Assembly (NCBI GenBank): GCA_949152475.1
Contig: OX424569.1
Location: forward strand, 25,093,950-25,157,949
Origin: Terebella lapidaria
Taxonomy: Eukaryota; Annelida; Polychaeta; Terebellida; Terebellidae
Direction: 5' to 3'
Length of the DNA: 64,000 bases
The position numbers were made by a program, and so were the translations under genes. Shown piece after piece: positions 21,427 to 32,200 of the stretch. The notes below the pieces were generated by a model, which made no database searches, was not told the origin of the DNA, and was given only the letters and a program-made list of their open reading frames with translations. Within the stretch, counting starts at the first letter, position 1; each line of letters begins with the position of its first letter.

Positions 21427-24400
21427 GGCACACATTCGTACAAGCTGCAAGGCGTCGTGTTGCACACAGGGACGGTGGTACATGGTGGCCATTACTATGC
21501 CATGGTGAACAAGTACGGAAAATGGCATCGTGTCAGTGACACAGAGGTAACCGAATAATACAATGAGAATAGGTTACAATTTGTCTCTAATCATTGCAAT
21601 GTTTGTATGCCAATCATGCTGAATTTTGTTTTCCCTACAGAGCAGCTATGGCTGTGAGTTATGTGCAATTTTCATCATTATGTACAAGTTTTCATGGAGA
21701 TGGTGACATATGCGTCTGCACACATTTCTTTATTTGAAGATACTGATGAGAATCATCTTGATTTAGACAGTACTTATATTCTTGCACATCTAGAGCTGTC
21801 CATTCTGCACTTGTATTCTTGCACATCTAGAGCTGTCCTTTCTGCACACATCTAGAGCTGTCCATTCTGCACTTGTATTCTTGCACATCTAGAGCTGTCC
21901 ATTCCGCACTTGACCATCTTGCTGTCCTTTTTTTTCCTGAATATTTTTTTCTTGGTACCCTTTGAAAAACTGTCCATACAAACTTGCTAATAATGTTTGT
22001 GCTTGTGGAATCGCTTGACTGTATTTTCAGCTTTACTTTTATTTCAATAAGTTTTTTTATTACATATTGGGTTGTGGGTAAAATTATCACATCAAAGCAC
22101 ACATACCGGTAGTTCAGTCAACCTAGATATAGTTAACATTGATCCATACACATTGGCATTCATTTTTTTTTCAAACAAATGATATTCAGTTTTTGGACTT
22201 TTGAAAAGTTACATATAAATGACATTGAATGAATAGGATGTTTTAAATTAGATACTCTATCTCACTGTATTTACATTTCTTTTAATATTTGTCCAGGTCA
22301 AAAGAATATCCGTGAAGGATGTCTTAACCAACAAAGATGCCTACATGTCGTTTTACACACAAGAGTTTGGTAAGTTCGACTTGGATACAATATAGATTCG
22401 TATTATGTTGAAGCACATAATAAATGTCGTTTTGAACCAAGCTCTGAAGTACTGATGCCCAAGGTGTTAAAGAAGGTTTACAGCAAATGTCAAATCGTCG
22501 CAATAAAAGATGATCAATGTGCTTTTGTTTCGGAACATTTAATGGCATTCTGTTATCTGCTTGAATCTGTTATGACAGACAAACCACAAACAGATTCGGA
22601 CAGTGAATCTGAGGGAACCACCCAAGTCAGAGACAAACGTACATATAACACAAGACAATGTCCTCCAAAGGTACATGGAAATTCCATATTTTTCTCAATA
22701 ACATTGAAGTTACAATTGTGTTTCAGAACTCAGCTTCTGAATGATATGCAATGCACTAAAATTTTGTGCTGATTCATTATCCACAGAAACGATTCTCTTC
22801 TAATTGGGAGTGTGGTTCTTCCTTACCCAAGAAACGTAGCTGCCAAAGGTGAAGCACAGAATTCAATTTCTTTTTCAATTAGTGGACAACATTCACATTT
22901 TGCAAGTTCAATGGAATTCACATGCAATATTTCTCTATTGTTTGAACAACAATCTACAAATTACATGGGTATAATGTAATGTATGGTGGATCTATCACAA
23001 AAATCTAGCCCAAGTGTGGAAAGATTTGAGACATTAAGGTGTCCACATTGTCAGCAGAAGACCTGCGACTTCACAAAAGAAGCTTGTTTCCTGCAGGTGA
23101 TTATAAACTATAGTCTAATTTCTATCACACCAACTTTTAGAAATCCCTTCTCAAGTTGTCAGTCAGTTCAAGGGTGATTCTTACTTGTGTTCAGATTTAT
23201 TAAGTAAAAGCCTTCACCTAATGTTTTACTCAATATTTTTCTTAAATATTCATAATTACTTTTCTTCACATAAATATAGGAGCTTACATCACACCAGAGA
23301 CAACCCAGGACGCATGGTAAGTACATGTATGTTAAATATTCCCAGAAACTCTTGACCACAGAAAATTATCACAACTATGTGCCTAATGTAGAGCTACATG
23401 TCTTTTGGAATTTAGTTCCAGATACTCCGGAAGATGAGGAAGATCTGTTGCCAGAAATTCAGGGGCAAGCTGCTGATGTCTGCAAAATACTCCGGGAGCT
23501 CAGCCCTTCTACCCTGAGATCAAAAGTAGTGCATATACACCAAATGGATCAAATCAGAGTTCCATTATGGCTTTATAAGAATTCATGGTTTCATTTCATG
23601 CTGGTTGAAAAGAAATGCCTTGAAGGCATATATAGGTATGGAACGCCGGTACGACATGCGAGAAGTGACAAGTGAGAAGCGACATGTGACCTGCAAACTA
23701 TGAACTATGACTTATTCCATATTAAACCATGGTTTAATACGAGAAAATGTGTAGGATATTCAAGTTGCATTTTGTTTCACGCAAGTCCCAGTTTGTAAAG
23801 TTATCTGGCATGTCGCAGTTTATAGGTCGCATGTCGCAGTTCTGAAGACTAACTCGCAGGTCACATATTCATGTAGGCGATATTTCTCGCTTCTAGCATG
23901 TCACATGTCGCTTCTCACATGTCACTTCTCGCATGTCGCACCGGCTTTCCATATATAGGTGTTACCATCTATCTGGTAGTTATGGCTGTATAGTCTAAAT
24001 ACTTTGCAAGTGACATCATAACGTATTTCTTTATTTATGATGTCATACCAGACGGCAAAATCCATGGTGAAATCACAATAAAAAAAAAAACACTGGACAA
24101 TGTACATGATTTTGCTGTCCAGTGTGACATCACAGCAAAGCATCTATAGAATATATAAAATCGTATTTATTACAGTTACGTGTACTCTTATTTATTATCC
24201 AGATTCAAGACATATTCACCAAAGATATACACAGGATGTACATGTTTCGATGTCAAAGGTGAGTTGAAACAAACTCCAATTACCCATAAAAATGATATCA
24301 ACTTCATGATCATTTTTCACTACTCTATTTTAAAAATCTAAAATACACAAATATTGATCAGATCCACAAATGAGGCACCAGTAGAATACAAACGCCACTT

Positions 24401-25326
24401 AACGGCCATCACAGGACGCAGGAGCCTCAAGTCGATGCCTTTACCACACATGTTTGACACCATTCTCGCACATGTGCCAAAGGTGTGATGTTATTGTGAA
24501 TACTGTAATTACAAAGCATGTAAATGTATCAAGCTAAGGTCTATCGAAAGTGAATTACCTTCTTTGTGGAATATATGTTTGTATCTTTCATGATTATCAT
24601 TACACTGCAGGTGTGTGCAGTTCTAATTGATGAGGTCCAGAAAAACGTCTACAGAACGAAAGCCGGAATATGTACAGTTCAGCAAACTACTTTGCTCCCA
24701 GGACCTCTGCGACAACGCATAATGAATGTGTATGTTCATTTGTCATTTCATTATTAGTGTCAGAAATACATAATGTATTTCTGGTAGTGTGCAATAAAAC
24801 CACCAACTGGCAGCATTCCAAAATTTCATCCTACAAGAAAAAGGGATTATTTTCAGTTGTATTACCAAACCATCTTGGAGTTAATATTGTAAGTATTACA
24901 AACTCGTATACATGTGCTATGAGTATGCTCTTTGAGTATGAAATTGCGCTATATAAAAACCGGTTATAATAATGATAATAATAATGTGAGTAATAACTAT
25001 TTGAATGCAAATAATAACAAATCTATTTATTATTGTATCTCCAAACTAGGCCGACTTCTAGCCTACACTTGAATTTTTCTGGTATACTGTTAAAATTGAT
25101 TTGATATGGCAGGGGTTTCCCTATAATATTCAAATCACCCACAACACACGGCTGAATATCATGATTATTGATAGTATATCATTTGGATTAGTAGATTATG
25201 GAAATAATTGTATTTTTCTACTCTTACAGCTCTGATTATGTCAAGAAGGTGGTGGAGCCGTATGTGCTGTACCAATTGCTGCGGCAGTTGAACATCGAGG
25301 ACAAAGTTTTGAAGTCTCTGTTGTAA
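21427..25326 (+). CDS. Ubiquitin-specific protease (C19)-like gene, 3' exons
   Basis: The first exon (21427-21546) carries the catalytic-His region of USP deubiquitinases: YKLQGVVLHTGTVVHGGHYY then AMVNKYGKWHRVSDTE, where the His in GGHYY is the family catalytic base. Proposed further exons: 22297-22369, 22450-22670 (weak acceptor), 22787-22848, 23009-23096, 23280-23316, 23422-23635, 24203-24258, 24382-24482 (acceptor uncertain), 24611-24729, 25230-25326. Phases agree with these choices and the last exon ends in a stop. The C-terminal part is unfamiliar; it has a CPHCQQKTC cluster and ends DYVKKVVEPYVLYQLLRQLN. The Cys box that should open the protease domain is not visible upstream, where a DIRS-like fossil (19587-21376) sits. 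So the copy may be a 5'-disrupted gene, or its first exons lie where I could not recognise them. Removal or editing of ubiquitin would be the expected activity of a whole copy. Confidence 0.65.
21770..21912 (+). repeat. Short tandem repeat in the USP-like intron
   Basis: About four copies of TTGCACATCTAGAGCTGTCC followed by ATTCTGCACTTG, with one copy shortened, give mixed 25- and 38-bp spacing. Confidence 0.8.
23636..23953. mobile_element. MITE with about 60-bp inverted ends, at a splice donor
   Basis: Long inverted ends: TATGGAACGCCGGTACGACA... at the left and ...TGTCGCACCGGCTTTCCATA at the right. Both are rich in GAAGTGACAWGTGAGAAGCG motifs. TATAGG (possibly 8 bp, TATATAGG) flanks both sides. 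The left copy of this duplication holds the last bases and the GT of the exon 23422-23635; the right copy repeats the same AG|GT. Confidence 0.8.
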
Positions 25327-25431
25327 AAAGATAGTTTGATCTACACATGTTTTTGCATGGTTGTTGCAAATGAAGATAAACGTTAGCATTCTTATACTCT
25401 GAATTTTTCAACTCTTGTAAATTGTCCGTAA

Positions 25432-26010
25432 GTCGTGAGTCACTGGCATGGGTGAAATGTACTTCTAAATTCGACCTGCTGTGGGATGAACCGCAAAACA
25501 ATTTTCAAGAGACAATGCTCAAAATATCTCTGTCATGGGCCATGGCTTGTAATAAAACCAACAAAACAACCCAGGCCAAAGTATGGTGTAATTGTTTGGT
25601 ACCATTATGTTAGTTCAATGCTGACGTATCCTACAGAACAGGGCACGACCTCTGGCGTGACATGAGGTATCCTGTATGGCAGCTCTGCCTCAGATTGTTC
25701 GTAAGTCGTGAGTCACTGGCATGGGTGAAATATACCTGTAAACTTGACCTGCTGTGGGATAGACTGCAATAAAATTGTCAAGAGACAATGCCCATAACAT
25801 ATTTATTCCGTGCCATGTTAAAAAAACCCAAAATAACCCAACTTTAAAGTATGCTGACGTATCCTACAGAACAGGGCACGACCTCTGGCGTGACATGAGG
25901 TATCCTGTATGGCAGCTCTGCCTCAAATTGTTCGTAAGTCGTGAGTCACTGGCATGGGTGAAATATACCTGTAAACTTGACCTGCTGTGGGATAGACTGC
26001 AATAAAATTT
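25432..26010 (+). repeat. Three tandem modules after the USP-like stop codon
   Basis: Copies of GTAAGTCGTGAGTCACTGGC begin at about 25438, 25701 and 25934 (periods 263 and 233). Between them lies an exon-like piece bounded by ATCCTACAG and TTGTTC|GTAAGT with an open reading GHDLWRDMRYPVWQLC. The modules also contain GCAATAAAAT, a possible polyadenylation signal, near 25767 and 26000. Function unknown. The design, a duplicated segment with splice-like borders, resembles the array at 18822-19586. Confidence 0.65.
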
Positions 26011-26397
26011 TCATGGTAAATTGTTGAAGTAAATTCCAAGTCCAGTAATTGTGACAGGACGACTTTCAAATGATGATTTGAGCGGCGTCCTTGAATTTGA
26101 GCAAGAGCAATTTTAGCAGAAATACACGCAATCTTGGACTATGTTCGTCTTATTGTACATTTGTCCAGTAACCTTATTAGTTCTCATTCGCTGAAATTTT
26201 CGTGATGCGAAGCAGTATTATATCATAACTTGAAATAATTACCCTGTGAGACGAATGGCAATATTCTACCGAATTTCAGTCTTCTGTCGCAAAAATTGGA
26301 AATGTTTGCAATCTAATCCTATGTGATTACCAATCATTCCCATACCTAAATTTAGTTCCTGGGTCGAAATACAATTTTGTGCATCTGCTTGCTTTTT
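26011..26397. other. No feature recognised
   Basis: AT-rich sequence between the modules and the next dispersed repeat; no open frame of note. Confidence 0.4.
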
Positions 26398-27740
26398 AGG
26401 TTACCGGACCCGTGGTCCGATAACCTATTGGGGTCCGTTGTCCTTCCGTCCGGCGTGAACAATTTTATCTTATGTTTACGGACAGATTTTTCTGGAATTT
26501 TGCACAAAAATACCTAAAAATATTTCAAGAAGGAGGTACACTAATATATATGTCCCGATGTTGGACGGTACTCGCCTGGGTTGTGTTCCTGGTGGATGTT
26601 AACACTGATGTGCCATTTTATGCTGAAATTTAATGTTGGGGTGGATTTGCCAATTTTTGCAAAAGAAGTCTGAAATTCCGTAACAAGTTCCAAGTTGACT
26701 CACATTGCAGTATGCCGAGTGATAAAAAAATGTAGGCCAAGTTGAAACACAATATGGTATCGCCCAAAAATTGCGAAATATGGTTTAAACGAGTTGAAAA
26801 AATCTGAGTATATTTTCAATACTGCATTACGCTTGAAGCACATGTAAATTTCATTGAAAAATCGTTTTGACCCAACGAACCTTCATTTCACGGGTGACTG
26901 CTCTACCAGTTTCGCTATCCAGGGTCACCAATTTCCCACTGAAATTTTGTCATTGATAAAGTATCGCAAATTCTATGTTCAGACAATTTTTGGCCTGTCA
27001 GCCTGGGGACAATTGCGAAACCCAAGTATAGGCATCACATGACTTCCTTATGGGATATGTGGTCACGTTAATTGTTAATCAAGGGATTTCGGCAGAAATA
27101 CCTTTATGGTTTTAGCAGAATTTTTTTTCTTCCGCCATTTTTCATTTCCGCACGATAACTCGAAAATGCCTGGAGGGATTGACCTGGAAGTTTCATCACT
27201 GGTCAGGCATATTGTGCAGATGTGCTGTATACTTTATGATCCAGATTCAAGGTCCGTGAGGATGAAATTCATGTCAATATTTGGACTTTGTTTCCACACG
27301 ATAACTCAAAAAGTATGAAGGCAATGGCTGCAGAACTTTGCACGGTGGTTCATATAGGACCTCTGTTGATTTTGACCAAGGACCTTTGACCTGAAGGTCA
27401 AGAATTTTCGCCAACTCATCCTTGAGGCTTCCTGCATATCTCGGAAACGCTGCGTCATAGAGCGAAACAGACATTTTCGGACCCATCACCATAGACAAAC
27501 GTGTAAGGGGTATTATGGATGAACTTTTACCTCGACCTGAAATTTTTTTGCCAAGTTGACATGTTTCGTTTTTTTAGCGACCTCGGGGAAATGGTGCATT
27601 GAAGAGCGAAACGGACGTTATTTTCAGACTTGTCACCCTAGACAAACATGTCTAAGGTGTATTATGGATGAACTTTGACCTTGGCCTAATTTCAGTCGAA
27701 ATGCTCCAAGGCATCTTTAGGCATTGACATCTAGTTCTTT
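26398..27740 (+). repeat. Dispersed repeat (GGTTACCG head) with related downstream blocks
   Basis: The head, TTAGGTTACCGGACCCGTGG, matches the starts of the repeats at 10458 and 12085. The middle diverges and hosts an inverted tRNA-like SINE (26846-26950). The end, from about 27400, is the CGGAAACGCTGCGTCATAG family seen at 18090-18775 and closes with the same CAAGGCATCTTTAGG motif. It may be two abutting repeats, not one. Confidence 0.5.
26846..26950 (-). repeat. tRNA-like SINE, copy 1
   Basis: On the minus strand: TTTCAGTGGGAAATTGG, then an A-box-like TAGCGAAACTGGTAGAGC, a B-box-like GGTTCGTTGGGTC, and an A/T tail ending TTTTTCAATGAAA. It shares its head and tail with 27790-27905. The B box is off consensus, so it is probably inactive. 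Confidence 0.6.
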
Positions 27741-27789
27741 AACATGTCTCAGTAGTATGTCTATAGTCGCTACACATGTTTGATGTACA

Positions 27790-27905
27790 AAAATTTCAGT
27801 GGGAAATTGGGTGCATGGAGAGCTAAACTGGTAAAGCAGTCATCTACCAAGCGAAAGTCCGTTGTTCGAGTCCCGGTCGGGTCAAAATTATTTTTCACTG
27901 AAAAT
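27790..27905 (+). repeat. tRNA-like SINE, copy 2
   Basis: TTTCAGTGGGAAATTGG is followed by GAGCTAAACTGGTAAAGC (A-box-like) and GTTCGAGTCCCGG (good B box), then TTTTTCACTGAAAA. No convincing cloverleaf with acceptor-stem pairing is seen, so I call it tRNA-derived, not a tRNA gene. Confidence 0.6.
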
Positions 27906-28600
27906 TGCTCCATGGACTATCACTTGGTCTATGCGGCCAACTTGTATGTGGCCAACATGCCTTCTGTCACTGATTACAATACATGTATGACTATTTGTAT
28001 GAAGTTGCCATCAAGCTATCCATACACTGGAAAAATGTATATCAAAGCCCTTGTTATTTCAGCTTCATATTCGTAACTTGTACATAAAATTCAGCCACAT
28101 GTGTAGCATGTAGAGAACTTTCGCGTACTCGTCATGCGAGCCGCCAGGAGGGCGCAATTAATAAGTTAAGGTTCAAGACATAAGTTCTGTCTGGGCGACA
28201 TACTAGTAAGTTCGGTCAGTGTAAGTTTTTATTTCTGAGTTTAAGATTGTATATAGATCTTGCAGTAGCAACAGTCAATATTTTTTTCATTATTAGCTGT
28301 TTTTTGGTTATAGTAATTTGTGATACAACTACTGAGATTTGAAAACATTATGTTGTTTGCAAATACCCTGTGCATTGTATGATCCGATAAGCCTATGTAG
28401 CTCTGAAACATGTTACATAATATGATGTGAGCATTGACATCACATCAGAATACAACTACCAACCTCTGAATATCATATTGTGGACAAATCTTTCCAAAAT
28501 ACAATGTTTTGCTATTGGTTAGTAACCTATGGAATTACTACAATTGTGAGTCGTACATAAATGATTTGTAAATCATTATGTGAGGATGTACAAACATGTA
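27906..28600. other. No gene recognised
   Basis: AT-rich sequence with no supported frame, repeat or signal. Confidence 0.4.
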
Positions 28601-28778
28601 CAGTGGATCCTGTGTTAAAGACCACCTGGTTTGAGAGACCACCCTGTGTTTTAAGACCATTCCACTTGGTCCCAAGTGGCCTTTTATCACGTAAACAGAC
28701 CTGTAATGAGAGACCACCTGTCATTTAAGACCACCTTTTCGGGGTCCCTTGGGTGGTCTTAAAACACAGGATCCACTG
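28601..28778. mobile_element. Mariner-type MITE with TA duplication
   Basis: Inverted ends CAGTGGATCCTGTGTTAAAG and its complement (CTTAAAACACAGGATCCACTG without the first base) enclose 178 bp and are flanked by TA on both sides. The interior has repeated GACCACC motifs. TA duplication and CAGTGG ends fit Tc1/mariner-derived MITEs. Confidence 0.85.
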
Positions 28779-28780
28779 TA

Positions 28781-29271
28781 CACATTATTGCATGTATTGC
28801 ATGCACTTTCCAACATAGGACATTCCACCCATGAAATTGTTCGTTGTTATAAAATACATGAAATCGTGTACAGCATGTCGAGTATTTTGTCACTTGATAG
28901 TGTGTTGATGAGCATATTTTTTGAAGAATTGCTGGATTAGACAAAGTTGCTGTCTTTCTAACTAAATCAAGTTACATGATTAGTGAAGTGATTAGCAAAT
29001 GAAAAATATTTAATGTGTCAATTCGTATCGTTTCATCGAACATTATACATGTTTGTTCCTAGTGTGTGATGAGTTTTCTATGACAGAAGAAAGTATTCAT
29101 ATTTCGAACATCACGTACACATCAGAATAAAGTTTGTACAATAAGCCTTCATCAGATTTTCCTAAATGACGTTCATTAACACTTTTATCCAAGGATACAC
29201 AATGAGATATTTTCTTGGTCAACTACACATAGAGCAGTAAATCTCATCTACCCAAAAGATTTCTAAAAAAA
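28781..29271. other. No gene recognised
   Basis: Short AT-rich spacer before the satellite. Confidence 0.4.
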
Positions 29272-32200
29272 GGCAATGGTGGCCTTATCTGTCCAACTGC
29301 ATGTTAAGGCATTGGTGGCCTTATCTGTCCAACTACATGTCAAGGCAATGGTGGCCTTATTTGTCCAACTGCATGTCAAGGCATTGGTGGCCTTATTTGT
29401 CCAACTACATGTCAAGGCAATGGTGGCCTTATCTGTCCAACTGCATGTTAAGGCATTGTTGGCCTTATCTGTCCAACTACATGTCAAGGCAATGGTGGCC
29501 TTATTTGTCCAACTGCATGTCAAGGCATTGGTGGCCTTATTTGTCCAACTACATGTCAGTGCATTGGTGGCCTTATCTGTCCAACTACATGACAAGGCAT
29601 TGGTGGCCTTATCTGTCCAACTGCATGTCAATACATTGGTGGCCTTATCTGTCCAATTACATGTCAAGGCATTGGTGGCCTTATCTGTCCAACTACATGT
29701 CAGTGCATTGGTGGCCTTATCTGTCCAACTGCATGTCAAGGCAATGTTGGCCTTATCTGCCCAACTACATGTCAAGGCATTGGTGGCCTTATCTGTCCAA
29801 TTACATGTCAAGGCATTGGTGGCCTTATCTGTTCAACTGCATGTCAGTGCATTGGTGGCCTTATCTGTCCAACTACATGTCACGGCATTGGTGGCCTTAT
29901 CTGTCCAACTGCATGTCAGTGCATTGGTGGCCTTATCTGTCCAACTACATGTCGAGGCATTGGTGGCCTTATTTGTCAAACTGCATGTCAGTGCATTGGT
30001 GGCCTTATCTGTCCAACTGCATGTCAGTGCATTGGTGGCCTTATCTGTCCAACTACATGTCAAGGCATTGGTGGCCTTACCTGTCCAATTACATGTCAAG
30101 GCATTGGTGGCCTTATTTGTCCAACTACATGTCAAGGCATTGGTGGCCTTATCTGTCCAACTACATGTCGAGGCATTGGTGGCCTTATTTGTCCAACTAC
30201 ATGTCGGTGCATTCGTGGCCTTATCTGTCCAATTACATGTCAAGGCAATTCTGGCCTTATCTGTCCAACTACATGTCAGTGCATTGGTGGTCTTATCTGT
30301 CCAACTGCATGTCAATACATTGGTGGCCTTATCTGTCCAACTGCATGTCAAGGCAATGGTGCCTTATCTGTCCAACTGCATGTCGAGGCAATGGTGGCCT
30401 TATCTGTCCAACTGCATGTCAGTGCATTGGTGGCCTTATCTGTCCAACTACATGTCAATACATTGGTGGCCTTATCTGTCCAACTACATGTCAATACATT
30501 GGTGGCCTTCTCTGTCCAACTACATCTCAATACATTGGTGGCCTTATCTGTCCAATTACATGTCAAGGCAACGATGGCCTTATCTGTCCAACTGCATTTC
30601 AAGGCATTGGTGGCCTTATTTGTCCAACTACATGTCAGTGCATTGGTGGCCTTATCTGTCCAACTACATGTCGAGGCATTGGTGGCCTTATCTGTCCAAC
30701 TGCATGTCAGTGCATTGGTGGCCTTATCTGTCCAACTACATCTCAATACATTGGTGACCTTATCTGTCCAACTACATGTCAATACATTGGTGGCCTTCTC
30801 TGTCCAATTACATGTCAAGGCATTGGTGGCCTTATTTGTCCAACTACATGTCAAGGCATTGGTGGCCTTATCTGTCCAACTACATGTCGAGGCATTGGTG
30901 GCCTTATTTGTCCAACTACATGTCGGTGCATTCGTGGCCTTATCTGTTTAATTACATGTCAAGGCAATTCTGGCCTTATCTGTCCAACTACATGTCAGTG
31001 CATTGGTGGTCTTATCTGTCCAACTGCATGTCAATACATTGGTGGCCTTATCTGTCCAACTGCATGTCAAGGCAATGGTGCCTTATCTGTCCAACTGCAT
31101 GTCGAGGCAATGGTGGCCTTATCTGTCCAACTGCATGTCAGTGCATTGGTGGCCTTATCTGTCCAACTACATGTCAATACATTGGTGGCCTTATCTGTCC
31201 AACTACATGTCAATACATTGGTGGCCTTCTCTGTCCAACTACATCTCAATACATTGGTGGCCTTATCTGTCCAATTACATGTCAAGGCAACGATGGCCTT
31301 ATCTGTCCAACTGCATTTCAAGGCATTGGTGGCCTTATTTGTCCAACTACATGTCAGTGCATTGGTGGCCTTATCTGTCCAACTACATGTCGAGGCATTG
31401 GTGGCCTTATCTGTCCAACTGCATGTCAGTGCATTGGTGGCCTTATCTGTCCAACTACATCTCAATACATTGGTGACCTTATCTGTCCAACTACATGTCA
31501 ATACATTGGTGGCCTTCTCTGTCCAACTACATGTCAATACATTGGTGGCCTTATCTGTCCAATTACATGTCAGGCAACGATGGCCTTATCTGTCCAACTG
31601 CATTTCAAGGCATTGGTGGCCTTATTTGTCCAACTACATGTCAGTGCATTTTTGGCCTTATCTGTCCAACTGCATGTCAGTGCATTGGTGGCCTTATCTG
31701 TCCAACTACATGTCAGTGCATTGGTGGCCTTATCTGTCCAACTACATGTCAAGGCAATGGTGGCCTTATCTGTCCAACCACATGTCAGTGCATTGGTGGC
31801 CTTATCTGTCCAACTACATGTCAAGGCATTGGTGGCCTTATCTGTCCAACTGCATGTCAGTGCATTGGTGGCCTTATCTGTCCAACTACATGTCGAGGCA
31901 TTGGTGGCCTTATTTGTCAAACTGCATGTCAGTGCATTGGTGGCCTTATCTGTCCAACTGCATGTCAGTGCATTGGTGGCCTTATCTGTCCAACTACATG
32001 TCAAGGCATTGGTGGCCTTACCTGTCCAATTACATGTCAAGGCATTGGTGGCCTTATTTGTCCAACTACATGTCAAGGCATTGGTGGCCTTATCTGTCCA
32101 ACTACATGTCGAGGCATTGGTGGCCTTATTTGTCCAACTACATGTCGGTGCATTCGTGGCCTTATCTGTCCAATTACATGTCAAGGCAATTCTGGCCTTA

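Noticed and set aside
27790-27905. A functional tRNA gene
   Set aside because: A and B boxes are present but no acceptor-stem pairing or clean anticodon arm could be drawn, and a sister copy with the same flanks shows it is a dispersed element.
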